DNA of 64,000 nt from SCUB01 sp041918675 (GTDB lineage Bacteria > Pseudomonadota > Alphaproteobacteria > Rhizobiales > Xanthobacteraceae), in NCBI GenBank assembly GCA_041918675.1, contig JAYRVF010000012.1:62001-126000 (forward strand). The letters run 5' to 3'. The position numbers were made by a program, and so were the translations under genes. The first letter of the stretch is position 1. Every line of letters starts with the position of its first letter. The notes beneath the pieces are model-generated. The model was not told where the DNA came from, made no database searches, and saw only the letters and a list, made by a program, of their open reading frames with translations. Positions 1-8,981 of the stretch are shown piece after piece.

Positions 1-3000
1 GAAACGCGTCGGCCAGCGCCGCCGGAAAATAGCGCAGCATTTCGCGGCCGAGATAGGGATCGTCGGGAATGCCCGATTCGAGCAATTCGCCGTAGAGCGA
101 AAGCTTGGCGTAGGCGAGCAGCACCGACAATTCCGGACGCGTCAACGGCCGCGACCGCCGGCGGCGCTCGCTGATTTCCGCGTCGTCGGGCAGGAATTCG
201 ATGGCGCGGTCGAGCTGGCCGCGCGCCTCGAGCTTCTGCATGAAACGCGCCTGGAAACCGAGATCCTCGATTCCGCGCCGCTGCGTCAACGACATCGCCA
301 GCGTCTGCAGATAATTGTTGCGCAACACCAGATGGGCGACCTCGTCGGTCATGTCCGCGAGCAGATGATCGCGCGCCGCGCGGGTCAGCCGTCCGTCGGC
401 CATTGGTATCGCGGCAGCGATCTTGATATTGACCTCGACGTCGGAGGTGTTGACGCCCGCGGAATTGTCGATCGCGTCGGTGTTGAGCCGTGCGCCGCGC
501 TGCGCCGCCTCGATGCGGCCGAGCTGCGTCATGCCGAGATTGGCGCCCTCCCCGATCACCTTGCAGCGAAGCTCGCCGCCGGCGACGCGGATGGAATCGT
601 TGGCGCGGTCGCCGACGGCCGCGTCGGTCTCGCTCGTCGCGCGCGCATAGGTGCCGATGCCGCCGAAGAAGAGCAGATCGACATCCGCGCGCAGGATCGC
701 CTGGATCATGGCCCCGGGCGTGCAGACCTCGGGCAGGCCGAGCAGGCTTCGCGCCTCGGGCGAGGGACGGATTTCCTTCAGGCTTCGCGGAAAGACCCCG
801 CCGCCCTTGGAGATGAGCGTCTTGTCGTAGTCCTGCCAGCTCGATCGCGGCAGATTGAACAGCCGCTCGCGCTCGGAAAAACTCGCCGCCGGGTCCGGAT
901 CGGGATCGATGAAGACATCGCGGTGATCGAAGGCCGCGACCAGGCGGATGGTGCGCTCGCGCAGCATGGCGTTGCCGAACACGTCGCCCGACATGTCGCC
1001 GACCGCCGCCACCGTGAACGGCGCCGCCGAGATGTCGATGTCCATCTCGCGAAAATGCCGTTTGACCGACTCCCACGCGCCGCGCGCGGTGATGCCCATC
1101 TTCTTATGATCGTAGCCGGCCGATCCGCCGGAGGCGAACGCGTCGTCGAGCCAGAAGCCGCGTCCGCGCGCGATGCCGTTGGCGATGTCGGAAAACGTCG
1201 CCGTTCCCTTGTCGGCGGCGACGACGAGATAGGGATCGTCGCCGTCGTGACGCGCGACATCCTTCGGCGGCGCGACGCCGGAGGGATCGACATTGTCGGT
1301 GATGTCGAGCAGCGACTGGATGAAGAGGCGATAGGCGGCGATGCCCTCCTCCATGACCGCGTCGCGCGTGCCCCCGCTCGGCAGCCGTTTCGGCACGAAG
1401 CCGCCCTTGGCCCCGACCGGCACGATCACCGCGTTCTTGACCTGCTGCGCCTTCACCAGCCCGAGAATCTCGGTGCGGAAATCCTGCGGCCGGTCCGACC
1501 AGCGAATGCCGCCGCGCGCGACCTTGCCGAAGCGCAGATGCACGCCTTCCACGCGCGGGGAATAGACGAAGATTTCGTACATCGGCCGCGGCGCCGGCAA
1601 TTCGTCGATCGCCCGGCTGTCGAATTTGATCGCGATCTCCTCGCGCGGGCGGCCGTCGTCGCCGAGCTGGAAGAAGTTGGTGCGCAAGCCCGACCGCACC
1701 GCGTTGATGAAGCGGCGCAGAATGCGATCCTCGTCGAGGCTGTCGACGCCCTTGAGCGCGGCGTCGAGCTCGGCCACGATTTCCCGCTCGCGCGCCGCGC
1801 GCGTCGCCTGGTCGAGCCGGGGATCGAAGCGGACGTGAAACAGCGCGATGATCCGCCGGGCGAGCCCATGATGACGGCGCAGCGTCGCCCACATGTAGTC
1901 CTGCGAGAACGGCACGCGCGCCTGGCGCAGATAGCGCGAGATCGCGCGCGCCAACGCGACATCGCGCCAGGCGATGCCCTCGGCGAGCACGAGCGCGTTG
2001 TAGCCGTCGTTCTCGGCCTTGCCCGACATCACCGCCAGGAAACAGGATTCCAGCGCGGTCTTGAGCGATTCGATGTCGAGCGCGCCGGCGGACGCGCGTT
2101 CGAGCGTCATGTCGTGCAGCCACACCGTCCTGGCGTCGGGATCGGCGAGACGGAGCTCGTAGGTTCGCTCGTCGACGACGCGAAAGCCCATGTTCTCGAG
2201 AACGGGCACGCGTTCGGTGAGCGGAATCGGCCGCCCCGAATTCCAGACCTTGAGCCCGACGCCGTCGCTCGCGGCGCCGGCGAGGCGGAATTTCGCCGCC
2301 AGCGGCTTGTCCGCAGACAGGGCGTCGAGATTGGATAGATCGGCGACCGCCTCGGCCGCCGAAACCGAATCCCGGTAGCCGGCCGGAAACGCGTCGCGAT
2401 AACGGGCAAGCAGCGCCCGCGCGCGATCGGCGTCGACGCTGGCGTGCAGCGCCTCGGAAAATCCGTCGGCCCAACTCTTGATGATCGTCTCGATGGCGCT
2501 TTCGAGCAGCGACCGGTCGATATCGGGAATCCCCTCCTCGCCGCAGGCGATGACGTAATGCACGCGGACGTTCGGGCCCTCGGGAAAGAACGGCGCGTAG
2601 GAGCCGACCCGGCCGCGAAAGGCCTCGGCGAGATAATCGCCGATCGCCACGCGCGTGGCGCTGGCGTAGCGGTCGCGCGGAACGAACACCATCGCCGAAA
2701 CGAAGCGCTGGAACTCGTCGACGCGCGCGAGCACGCGCACGCGCGGCCGGCCGTCGAGCTGCATGATCGCGGTGGCGAAACGGAACAGCGTGTCGTCGTC
2801 GATCTGGAACAATTCGTCGCGCGGATAATTCTCCAGCACGTTGGCGAGCGCCTTGCCGCGATGGCCGCGCGGATCGAAGCCGGCGCGGGCGATGACGCCG
2901 GCGATCTTGCGCCGCAGGTAGGGGATCGACCGCGTCGACTGCGTGTAGGCGGTGGAGGTGAACAGGCCGACGATGCGGAATTCGCCGCTCAGGCGTCCGT

Positions 3001-3952
3001 CGGCGTCGAAGCGCTTGATGCCGATATAGTCGGTGGCGACGCGCCGGTGCACGCGCGACATCAGCGCCGCCTTGGTGATGATGAGCGGACGCGGCTCCTC
3101 GAGAAAGCGGCGGATCGCCGGCGTGACGGTGACGAGCGTCGCGCCCCGGCGCAACACGCGCGCATCGCGCGCGCGCAGCAGGCCGAGGCCGGTCTCGAAC
3201 CGCGGCTCGAGATCCCTGCTCGCTTCCGAGAAGGCGTAATCGCGCACGCCGAGAAAGGTGAAATTGTCGGCGAGCAGCCATTCGACGAACTGGATCGCCT
3301 CGGCGATCTCGGCGACCGGCAGCGGTGGCGGGTTTTCCTTCATCTCGGCGACGACCTCGCGCGCGCGCGCGAGCATCGACCGCCAGTCATGGACGCACAC
3401 GCGCACGTCGGAAAGCGTGCGCTCGATCTCCTGAATGATGTCGCGGCGGCGCGAGGCGTCGACGATGCGTTCGAGATGAATATGGATGAAGCTTTCGCGC
3501 GCGCCCTTCGCCGCCAAGCCGAAGGCGGTCATTCCGCCCGCGTCGTCGCGCGCCACCGCGAGCACCGGATGGGCGACGAGCGCGACCGACAATCCAAGCT
3601 CGGTGAGCTGCGCCAGCACCGAATCGACGAGAAACGGCATGTCGTCATTGATGATCTCGAGCACCGAGACGCCGGCGAGCCCGTCATGCGCCCGCGCGCC
3701 CGCGACATCCTCCAGCCGCAGCTTCGGCGCGCCGGGCGTCCGCGACTTGAGAAATTCCCACGCCCTCCGCGTCAGTTGCGACAGCGCCGCCGGGGAGTAA
3801 GGCACCAGGTCCTCGACGATGACATCGCCGAAAAGCTGTCCGGCGAGCTCGCGCGGCGCGCCATCGGCCCCCTCGCCCACCATCGCCGCGGTTTCGCGGA
3901 TGAGCGCCTCGCCATAGATATCCTCATCGAGCACGGCGGTTTCGTCGGTCAT
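1..3952 (-). CDS. gdhB: NAD-specific glutamate dehydrogenase, large (about 180 kDa) type; 3' end beyond window
   Basis: The minus frame read from ATG at 3952 stays open to the window edge, giving about 1317 codons; this family is usually near 1600 residues, so the C-terminus is missing here. The enzyme oxidatively deaminates glutamate to 2-oxoglutarate and ammonium with NAD and acts in the cytoplasm. Family-typical stretches include VHLRFGKVARGGIRWSDR and, soon after, NAVIVPVGAKGGFVPK, which form the substrate-binding core with its lysines; the long N-terminal half holds the ACT-like regulatory region. I checked that positions 3952 and 1408 are in the same codon phase, so no net frameshift lies between them. 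It is divergent from ggt across 272 bases. The pairing with a glutathione/glutamyl-peptide hydrolase suggests glutamate catabolism, which is inference. Confidence 0.95.
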   Translation of the reverse strand, partial: MTDETAVLDEDIYGEALIRETAAMVGEGADGAPRELAGQLFGDVIVEDLVPYSPAALSQLTRRAWEFLKSRTPGAPKLRLEDVAGARAHDGLAGVSVLEIINDDMPFLVDSVLAQLTELGLSVALVAHPVLAVARDDAGGMTAFGLAAKGARESFIHIHLERIVDASRRRDIIQEIERTLSDVRVCVHDWRSMLARAREVVAEMKENPPPLPVAEIAEAIQFVEWLLADNFTFLGVRDYAFSEASRDLEPRFETGLGLLRARDARVLRRGATLVTVTPAIRRFLEEPRPLIITKAALMSRVHRRVATDYIGIKRFDADGRLSGEFRIVGLFTSTAYTQSTRSIPYLRRKIAGVIARAGFDPRGHRGKALANVLENYPRDELFQIDDDTLFRFATAIMQLDGRPRVRVLARVDEFQRFVSAMVFVPRDRYASATRVAIGDYLAEAFRGRVGSYAPFFPEGPNVRVHYVIACGEEGIPDIDRSLLESAIETIIKSWADGFSEALHASVDADRARALLARYRDAFPAGYRDSVSAAEAVADLSNLDALSADKPLAAKFRLAGAASDGVGLKVWNSGRPIPLTERVPVLENMGFRVVDERTYELRLADPDARTVWLHDMTLERASAGALDIESLKTALESCFLAVMSGKAENDGYNALVLAEGIAWRDVALARAISRYLRQARVPFSQDYMWATLRRHHGLARRIIALFHVRFDPRLDQATRAAREREIVAELDAALKGVDSLDEDRILRRFINAVRSGLRTNFFQLGDDGRPREEIAIKFDSRAIDELPAPRPMYEIFVYSPRVEGVHLRFGKVARGGIRWSDRPQDFRTEILGLVKAQQVKNAVIVPVGAKGGFVPKRLPSGGTRDAVMEEGIAAYRLFIQSLLDITDNVDPSGVAPPKDVARHDGDDPYLVVAADKGTATFSDIANGIARGRGFWLDDAFASGGSAGYDHKKMGITARGAWESVKRHFREMDIDISAAPFTVAAVGDMSGDVFGNAMLRERTIRLVAAFDHRDVFIDPDPDPAASFSERERLFNLPRSSWQDYDKTLISKGGGVFPRSLKEIRPSPEARSLLGLPEVCTPGAMIQAILRADVDLLFFGGIGTYARATSETDAAVGDRANDSIRVAGGELRCKVIGEGANLGMTQLGRIEAAQRGARLNTDAIDNSAGVNTSDVEVNIKIAAAIPMADGRLTRAARDHLLADMTDEVAHLVLRNNYLQTLAMSLTQRRGIEDLGFQARFMQKLEARGQLDRAIEFLPDDAEISERRRRSRPLTRPELSVLLAYAKLSLYGELLESGIPDDPYLGREMLRYFPAALADAF

Positions 3953-4108
3953 GATCGGCCTCATGCATGGCGACGCGAGATGGGCGCGAATCATCGCATG
4001 ATTTGGACATTGTTGTCTCGTTCGATACGATCGGCCGGCCGGGTTGCGGCGCCCGCGAAAGACTTGGCGGGCGCGGCGGACCCAGCGCCCAAGGCCGCGC
4101 CCGAGACC

Positions 4109-4147
4109 GGGGCCAAGATCAGGAGCCAAGATCAGGAGCCAAGACCG
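4109..4147. repeat. Three tandem copies of a 13-bp unit (GGAGCCAAGATCA)
   Basis: Three head-to-tail units occupy 4109-4121, 4122-4134 and 4135-4147; the first differs by one base and the last diverges only at its 3' end. They lie in the 272-bp divergent spacer between the glutamate dehydrogenase and ggt. The unit resembles that of the array at 10305-10382. The rest of the spacer shows no gene. Confidence 0.8.
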
Positions 4148-4224
4148 GGCCCAATATCTTGCCAACGACCGGGCCCTCGCCGGGGTCCGGCTCAAACGCC
4201 ACGCGACCGGGAGAACCTCACACG

Positions 4225-5973
4225 ATGTCCGCGAGAGACTTTTTCCGCACCTCGTTGATCGCGGCGCTGTTGCTCGGCGCGGCGATGTCGGGCGCGGGCG
4301 CGCGGGATTTGCGCGCGACCGGCGATGCCGCCACGCCCGCCGCCGGCGCGAGCGCCGTCTTCCGCAATGCCGTGGTGGTCGCCCAGGAAAAGCGCGGCGC
4401 GCGCGTGGGCGCGGAAATCCTTGCCCGGGGCGGCAACGCGGTCGACGCGGCGGTTGCCACGGGGTTCGCGCTGGCGGTGACCTATCCGCGCGCCGGCAAT
4501 CTCGGTGGCGGCGGGTTCATGCTCATTCATCTTGCCGGGCGCGGCGAGAACATCGCCATCGACTACCGCGAGACCGCGCCGGCGGCGGCCACCCGCGACA
4601 TGTTTCTCGGTCCCGACGGAAGGCCTGATCCGCGCAAGTCGCGCGATTCGGTGCTCGCTATCGGCGTCCCCGGCACGGTCGCCGGACTTGTCCTTGCCCA
4701 CCGCGAGTTCGGATCGGGGCGCTTTTCGCTCGCCGAACTGATCGCGCCGGCGATCGCCTTCGCGCGCGAGGGCATCGCCATCGACGACGACACCGCCGAT
4801 TCGCTGCCGCGCGTGCGCGAGCGTCTCGCGCGCTGGCCGGCATCGGCGAAACTCTTCCTGCGCGAGGATGGCGGCGCGCGGGGAGCGGGCGAGACGCTTA
4901 CGCAGACCGACCTTGCCGTGACGCTGGAGGCGGTCGCGCGGGAAGGCGCGAGCGGATTTTATGACGGCGCCGTCGCGGACCGTCTGATCGATGCGATCCG
5001 CGCCGCCGGCGGGATCATGACGCGCGATGATCTGAAAAACTACCGGCCGATCATCCGTGCGCCCGTGCGCGGCAGCTATCGCGGCCACGACATCGTCGCG
5101 ATGCCGCCGCCATCGTCCGGCGGGATCGTGCTGATCGAAGCGCTGAACATCCTCGAAGGCTTCCCCACCGAGCGCGTCGGCGCGCGAACGGCCAAGGCCC
5201 ACCATCTGCTCGTGGAGGCCATGAAGCATGCCTATGCCGATCGCGCCTTCTATCTCGGCGATCCGGCCTTCATCGACACGCCGATGACGCGGCTGCTCTC
5301 GAAGGACTACGCCGCGAAGCTGCGCGCCGCGATCGATCCGGCCAAGGCGCGCCGCGCCGCCGACATCGTCCCGCTTATCGCCGTGCCGCGCGAGGGCGAC
5401 AACACCACGCATTTTTCCGTCGTCGACGCCGATGGCAATGCCGTCGCCAACACCTACACGCTCAATTTCGGCTATGGCCTCGGCATGGTCGCGGAAGGAA
5501 CCGGGGTCCTGCTCAACAACGAGCTCGACGATTTCACGTCCGCCCATGGCGCGGCCAATGCCTTCGGCCTGGTCGGCTTTGCCGCCAATCTGCCGGGCGC
5601 GAACAAGCGGCCGTTGTCGTCGATGAGCCCGACGATCCTGCTCATGGACGGCAAGGTGGTGCTGGTCACCGGCTCGCCCGGCGGCAGCCGCATCATCTCC
5701 GCCGTGCTCCAGGTCATCGTCAATGTGGTGGACCGCGGGCTTTCGATCGCCGACGCGGTCGCCGCCCCCCGCCTGCATCACCAATGGATGCCCGACGAGG
5801 TCAGGATCGAGGAGGAGTTTCCCCCCGACATCGCCGAAGGCCTGCGCGAACTCGGACATGCGATCGATGCGCCGGTCGGCCAGACTTCGGCCAATTCCAT
5901 CCATGTCCTCGCCGACGGACTTCACGGCGCGGCCGACCCGCGAACGCGCGGCGCGTTGGCCGCCGGCTATTGA
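4225..5973 (+). CDS. ggt: Gamma-glutamyltransferase (periplasmic gamma-glutamyltranspeptidase)
   Basis: The enzyme cleaves or transfers the gamma-glutamyl group of glutathione and related compounds. ATG at 4225 gives 582 residues, matching the usual size of about 580; the open frame reaches back to 3967, but that extension has no family similarity and runs through a repeat array. The N-terminus is a signal peptide (residues 1 to about 24, ending GAGA). The proenzyme self-cleavage motif is visible as GDNTTHFSVVDADGNAVANT, the first Thr of TTHFSV being the N-terminal nucleophile of the small subunit. Later SSMSPTILL and GSPGGSRI are the usual substrate pocket segments. It is divergent from the glutamate dehydrogenase, so both may feed on glutamate or glutathione, which is inference. 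Confidence 0.95.
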   Translation: MSARDFFRTSLIAALLLGAAMSGAGARDLRATGDAATPAAGASAVFRNAVVVAQEKRGARVGAEILARGGNAVDAAVATGFALAVTYPRAGNLGGGGFMLIHLAGRGENIAIDYRETAPAAATRDMFLGPDGRPDPRKSRDSVLAIGVPGTVAGLVLAHREFGSGRFSLAELIAPAIAFAREGIAIDDDTADSLPRVRERLARWPASAKLFLREDGGARGAGETLTQTDLAVTLEAVAREGASGFYDGAVADRLIDAIRAAGGIMTRDDLKNYRPIIRAPVRGSYRGHDIVAMPPPSSGGIVLIEALNILEGFPTERVGARTAKAHHLLVEAMKHAYADRAFYLGDPAFIDTPMTRLLSKDYAAKLRAAIDPAKARRAADIVPLIAVPREGDNTTHFSVVDADGNAVANTYTLNFGYGLGMVAEGTGVLLNNELDDFTSAHGAANAFGLVGFAANLPGANKRPLSSMSPTILLMDGKVVLVTGSPGGSRIISAVLQVIVNVVDRGLSIADAVAAPRLHHQWMPDEVRIEEEFPPDIAEGLRELGHAIDAPVGQTSANSIHVLADGLHGAADPRTRGALAAGY

Positions 5974-6074
5974 AGCGGCGACGGAATTTGCCGGCGTCGC
6001 GGAACGAGCCGCGCCACGCGGCGCGGTCAGGGTGCGCCGATCCAGTATAAATATTTGTTGTGATTGAGATAATC

Positions 6075-6149
6075 TGGAGCGGGCGAAGGGATTCGAACCC
6101 TCGACCCCAACCTTGGCAAGGTTGTGCTCTACCCCTGAGCTACACCCGC
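6075..6149 (-). tRNA. tRNA-Gly, anticodon GCC
   Basis: On the minus strand the 75-nt cloverleaf has a 7-bp acceptor stem (GCGGGTG with CGCCCGC, one T-G pair), a D-arm with GCTCAGGGGTAGAGC, an anticodon arm AACCTTGCCAAGGTT reading GCC, and a T-arm GAGGGTTCGAATCCCTT. Discriminator T and the CCA end are encoded. It stands alone between ggt and the prolyl-tRNA editing gene. Confidence 0.97.
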
Positions 6150-6184
6150 ATCCGGATTTTCGCGGCAGACGCCGCGTGGCTGAA

Positions 6185-6213
6185 CCTATGCCAAATGAAG
6201 CCGGGCAATGCAA
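6185..6213 (-). promoter_or_regulatory. Candidate sigma-70 promoter for tRNA-Gly
   Basis: On the minus strand TTGCAT (6213-6208) and CATAGG (6190-6185) are 17 bp apart, about 35 bp upstream of the tRNA. The -35 is good, the -10 poor. No other pair of boxes looks better here. Confidence 0.35.
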
Positions 6214-6220
6214 CAGGCCA

Positions 6221-6263
6221 TGCGTCGCATCGCCCTTCGGCTATCGGCCAATGATGCGACGCA
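6221..6263. repeat. Perfect 10-bp inverted repeat (TGCGTCGCAT / ATGCGACGCA)
   Basis: The arms are 6221-6230 and 6254-6263 with a 23-nt loop. It sits between the tRNA-Gly promoter and the prolyl-tRNA editing gene. There is no T-run, so it is not an obvious intrinsic terminator; it could be an operator or a transcript hairpin. Confidence 0.55.
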
Positions 6264-6345
6264 CGCTTCCACCTGACTGCCGAACTGGCACCAGCGCACG
6301 CTTTCAATTATCTAGACCGAAACGGGAAACGGCCGGGTATTCGGC

Positions 6346-6891
6346 ATGGACGAGCTGCACGCGCCAAGACATAGCGATCGATGGCCGGCGTCGCCGGACG
6401 ATCTTTTCGCGGCGCTCGACGACCTGAAAATCGCGCACCGCACGGTCACTCACGCGCGCGTCTTCAGCGTCGAGGAGGCGCGCCGGCATCGGGGCGAAAT
6501 TCCGGGCGGGCACACCAAGAACCTGTTCCTCAAGGACAAAAAGGGCGCGATGGTACTTCTCGTCGCCGACGAGGAAGCCTCGATCAATCTCAAGACCCTG
6601 CATCTTGTCCTTGGCTGCCAGCGCCTTTCCTTCGGCAAGCCCGAAACGCTGATGGCCCTTCTCGGCGTGGAACCAGGCTCGGTCACGCCATTCGCGATCA
6701 TCAACGACCGGGAGGGCCGCGTCGGCGTCGTCCTCGACGAGACGTTGATGGCGCACGAAACGCTCAGCTTCCATCCGCTTGACAACACCATGACCACCTC
6801 GATCGCGACCGGCGATCTCGTGGCGTTCCTGTCCGCGCAGGGGCACGCGCCGCGCATTCTCGCCATTCCCCGGACCCCATTGGGAGATTGA
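6346..6891 (+). CDS. YbaK/ProX-type prolyl-tRNA editing protein (ProXp-ala/PrdX-like)
   Basis: This 181-residue protein has the single YbaK editing domain. The signature GGHTKNLFLKDKKG around residues 54-67 and the C-terminal half with FAIINDREGRVGVVLDE and FHPLDNTMTTSIATGDL match freestanding editing factors of the ProXp-ala/PrdX group, which hydrolyse Ala-tRNA(Pro) mischarged by prolyl-tRNA synthetase. The lysine in HTKNLF corresponds to the conserved catalytic-site lysine of the family. The start at 6346 is the only one that keeps a normal length. It is a monocistronic gene between tRNA-Gly and the thioredoxin gene. Related YbaK proteins edit Cys-tRNA(Pro); the HTKNLFLKDKKG form favours the alanine-specific group, but this was judged by eye. 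Confidence 0.88.
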   Translation: MDELHAPRHSDRWPASPDDLFAALDDLKIAHRTVTHARVFSVEEARRHRGEIPGGHTKNLFLKDKKGAMVLLVADEEASINLKTLHLVLGCQRLSFGKPETLMALLGVEPGSVTPFAIINDREGRVGVVLDETLMAHETLSFHPLDNTMTTSIATGDLVAFLSAQGHAPRILAIPRTPLGD

Positions 6892-6968
6892 AATACGGGC
6901 GGCAACGGCCATTTATGCATGAACCGTGATAGTGGACCGAGACGAACTCAAGGGCGGGGAAAGCAACG

Positions 6969-7868
6969 ATGTCACCTAATGGCGGGCCTCAGGGCGCTGA
7001 CGAGCTGATCAAGGAAACGACGACCCAGTCTTTCGTGAAAGACGTCATCGAGGAGTCGAAGCGCCAACCCGTTCTGATCGACTTCTGGGCGCCATGGTGC
7101 GGACCCTGCCGGCAATTGACGCCCATTCTCGAGAAGGTCGTCCGCGCCGCCCGGGGCAAGGTCAAGCTCGTCAAGATGAATATCGACGAGCATCCGGCGA
7201 TCCCGGGTCAGATGGGCATTCAATCCATTCCCGCGGTCGTGGCCTTCGTCAACGGCCAGCCCACGGATGCGTTCATGGGCGCGCAGCCCGAAAGCCAGGT
7301 GACCGCTTTCGTCAACCGCCTGACCGAGGGGGGCGCGCCGGATGAAAGCGCCGAAATACTCACCGCCGCCGAGGCCGCGTTGGTGGAGGGAGACGCCGCG
7401 GGCGCCGCCTCGCTTTTTGCCCAGATCCTCGGCGCCGACTCGACCAACGTCACCGCCATCGCCGGACTGGCGCGATGTTACGTCGAAAGCGGCGCGCTGG
7501 AGCAGGCCAAGCAGACGCTGGCGATGGTCCCGGAAGCCAAGCGGCAGGATTCGGCGGTGAAAGCCGCGCAGGCCGTGCTCGATCTCGCCGAGCAGGCCAA
7601 ATCGCTCGGCCCGATCGCGGACCTCGAGCAGAGGCTGGCGGCCAACGCGCTCGATCATCAGGCCCGCTTCGATCTCGCCGTCGCGCTCAACGGCAAGAGC
7701 CGCCGGCTTGAAGCCGTGACCCACCTCCTTGAAATCGTGAAACGCGACCGCAAATGGAACGACGACGGCGCCCGCAAACAGCTTGTCCAGTTTTTCGAGG
7801 CCTGGGGCCCGACCGACGAGGCGACCGTCGAGGGACGCAAGCGGCTGTCGTCGGTGCTGTTCGCGTGA
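6969..7868 (+). CDS. cnoX: CnoX (YbbN)-type thioredoxin-fold/TPR co-chaperone with intact WCGPC
   Basis: The 299-residue protein has a thioredoxin domain (about 20-125) with active site FWAPWCGPC, followed by a C-terminal TPR-like helical region (about 130-299). That architecture is CnoX/YbbN, a holdase that hands substrates to GroEL and protects cysteines during oxidative stress. In E. coli CnoX the motif is degenerate (SQHC); here both cysteines are present, so the protein should also act as a thiol-disulfide reductase, as reported for the Caulobacter homologue. ATG at 6969 is the only plausible start. A 28-bp gap leads into the LON-domain gene, so the two are probably cotranscribed. Confidence 0.92.
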   Translation: MSPNGGPQGADELIKETTTQSFVKDVIEESKRQPVLIDFWAPWCGPCRQLTPILEKVVRAARGKVKLVKMNIDEHPAIPGQMGIQSIPAVVAFVNGQPTDAFMGAQPESQVTAFVNRLTEGGAPDESAEILTAAEAALVEGDAAGAASLFAQILGADSTNVTAIAGLARCYVESGALEQAKQTLAMVPEAKRQDSAVKAAQAVLDLAEQAKSLGPIADLEQRLAANALDHQARFDLAVALNGKSRRLEAVTHLLEIVKRDRKWNDDGARKQLVQFFEAWGPTDEATVEGRKRLSSVLFA

Positions 7869-7896
7869 CGCGAGACGTCTGATCCGGAGATCCGCC

Positions 7897-8574
7897 ATGC
7901 CGATGAACGCGGTTTACAAGAGCCCGCACGACCTTCCCGCGGTGCTGCCCGTTTTTCCGCTTCCCGGAGCGCTGCTGTTGCCGCGCGGCCAGATGCCGCT
8001 CAACATTTTCGAGCCGCGCTATCTCGCGCTGGTCGATGACGCGCTGCGCGACGGCCACCGGCTGATCGGCATGGTTCAGCCGGAGGCGGGATATCCCGAC
8101 GACGGCGCCGGGCCGCGATTGTTCAGGATCGGCTGCGTCGGACGCATCACCCAATTCGCCGAAACGGGTGACGGCCGCTATCTCATCGAGCTGACCGGCA
8201 TCGTGCGCTTCCGCATCGTCGAGGAACTCGCCGCGCCAATGATGTACCGGCAATGCCGGGTCGACTACTGGCCTTTCATCGACGATTTCACCGCGCGCAA
8301 GGGCGAGGACGCCGTCGACCGCAAGGCGCTGCTCGAAACGCTGACGAAATTTCTCGACGCCAACAATCTTCGCGCCGACTGGAACGGCATCGAAAAGGCG
8401 CCGAACGAGGCGCTGGTCAACGCGCTGGCGATGATGTCACCGTTCGGGCCGCCGGAAAAACAGGCGCTGTTGGAAGCGCCTGATCTCAAGACGCGCGCGG
8501 AAATCCTCATCGCCGTGACGCAGATGGAGCTCGCCAGGAAATCGGCGACCGGCGGCGAGACGTCGCTGCAATAG
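7897..8574 (+). CDS. LON substrate-binding-domain protein (Lon N-terminal-like)
   Basis: The 225-residue protein consists of a single LON N-terminal domain without the ATPase or protease parts of Lon. Recognition comes from the N-terminal block FPLPGALLLPRGQMPLNIFE and the following RYLALVDDALRD. Such proteins are common in alphaproteobacteria directly after the thioredoxin/TPR gene; a role in binding unfolded substrates is inferred from the domain only. ATG at 7897 lies 28 bp after cnoX with a GGAG ribosome-binding site; the frame is open back to 7783, inside cnoX, but without similarity. Confidence 0.88.
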   Translation: MPMNAVYKSPHDLPAVLPVFPLPGALLLPRGQMPLNIFEPRYLALVDDALRDGHRLIGMVQPEAGYPDDGAGPRLFRIGCVGRITQFAETGDGRYLIELTGIVRFRIVEELAAPMMYRQCRVDYWPFIDDFTARKGEDAVDRKALLETLTKFLDANNLRADWNGIEKAPNEALVNALAMMSPFGPPEKQALLEAPDLKTRAEILIAVTQMELARKSATGGETSLQ

Positions 8575-8738
8575 GTTGCGGCAAGAGGGACGGAGACGGA
8601 AAGTGCGGCAAGCGCGGAGAGTTCGTGCCGCGGTGTCCCATTCCCGAAAACCGTGATAGGGGTGAGCCTCGCGCCGGCCCTCCCCGCGCGCCGACGCATG
8701 ACTTCGACCAAACACATATCGAATTGATGAGACCCGTG

Positions 8739-8945
8739 ATGAATTCCTCGCAGCAATCCTCCGATCGTCCCGCGAGCGGCATCGACCCCAAATTGCTCGA
8801 AATGCTGGTGTGTCCCCGCACCAAGGAGCCGCTCGACTATGACGCGGCGCGTCAGGAGCTGATTTCACGCAAGGCCAAGCTCGCCTATCCGATCCGCGAC
8901 GGCATCCCGATCATGCTGCCGGACGAAGCGCGGCGGCTCGACTAG
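8739..8945 (+). CDS. Trm112-like small protein (UPF0434/YcaR family)
   Basis: The 68-residue product has the Trm112 core: DPKLLEMLVCPRTKEPLDYD followed by LAYPIRDGIPIMLPDEAR. Eukaryotic and archaeal Trm112 activates several methyltransferases; the bacterial role is not well defined. Only one cysteine of the usual zinc knuckle is visible, as is normal for the bacterial YcaR group. Start choice: ATG at 8739 gives the family length; ATG 8727 would add four residues. It ends 37 bp before the convergent UbiH-family gene. Confidence 0.85.
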   Translation: MNSSQQSSDRPASGIDPKLLEMLVCPRTKEPLDYDAARQELISRKAKLAYPIRDGIPIMLPDEARRLD

Positions 8946-8981
8946 AACGCGCCGCGCGCGCGGCGTGCCCGAGAGGCGCCG

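Noticed and set aside
332..2338. 668-codon plus-strand reading frame
   Set aside because: It is the antisense shadow of the glutamate dehydrogenase; composition is Arg/Asp/His-rich and family-free, typical of the complementary frame of a GC-rich gene.
1104..3281. 725-codon minus-strand reading frame
   Set aside because: Same strand as the glutamate dehydrogenase but in another frame; Arg-rich low-complexity product without motifs. The true frame reads from 3952 and is open to the window edge.
4192..6213. 673-codon minus-strand reading frame covering ggt and the tRNA
   Set aside because: Antisense of ggt running through tRNA-Gly; no recognisable domain.
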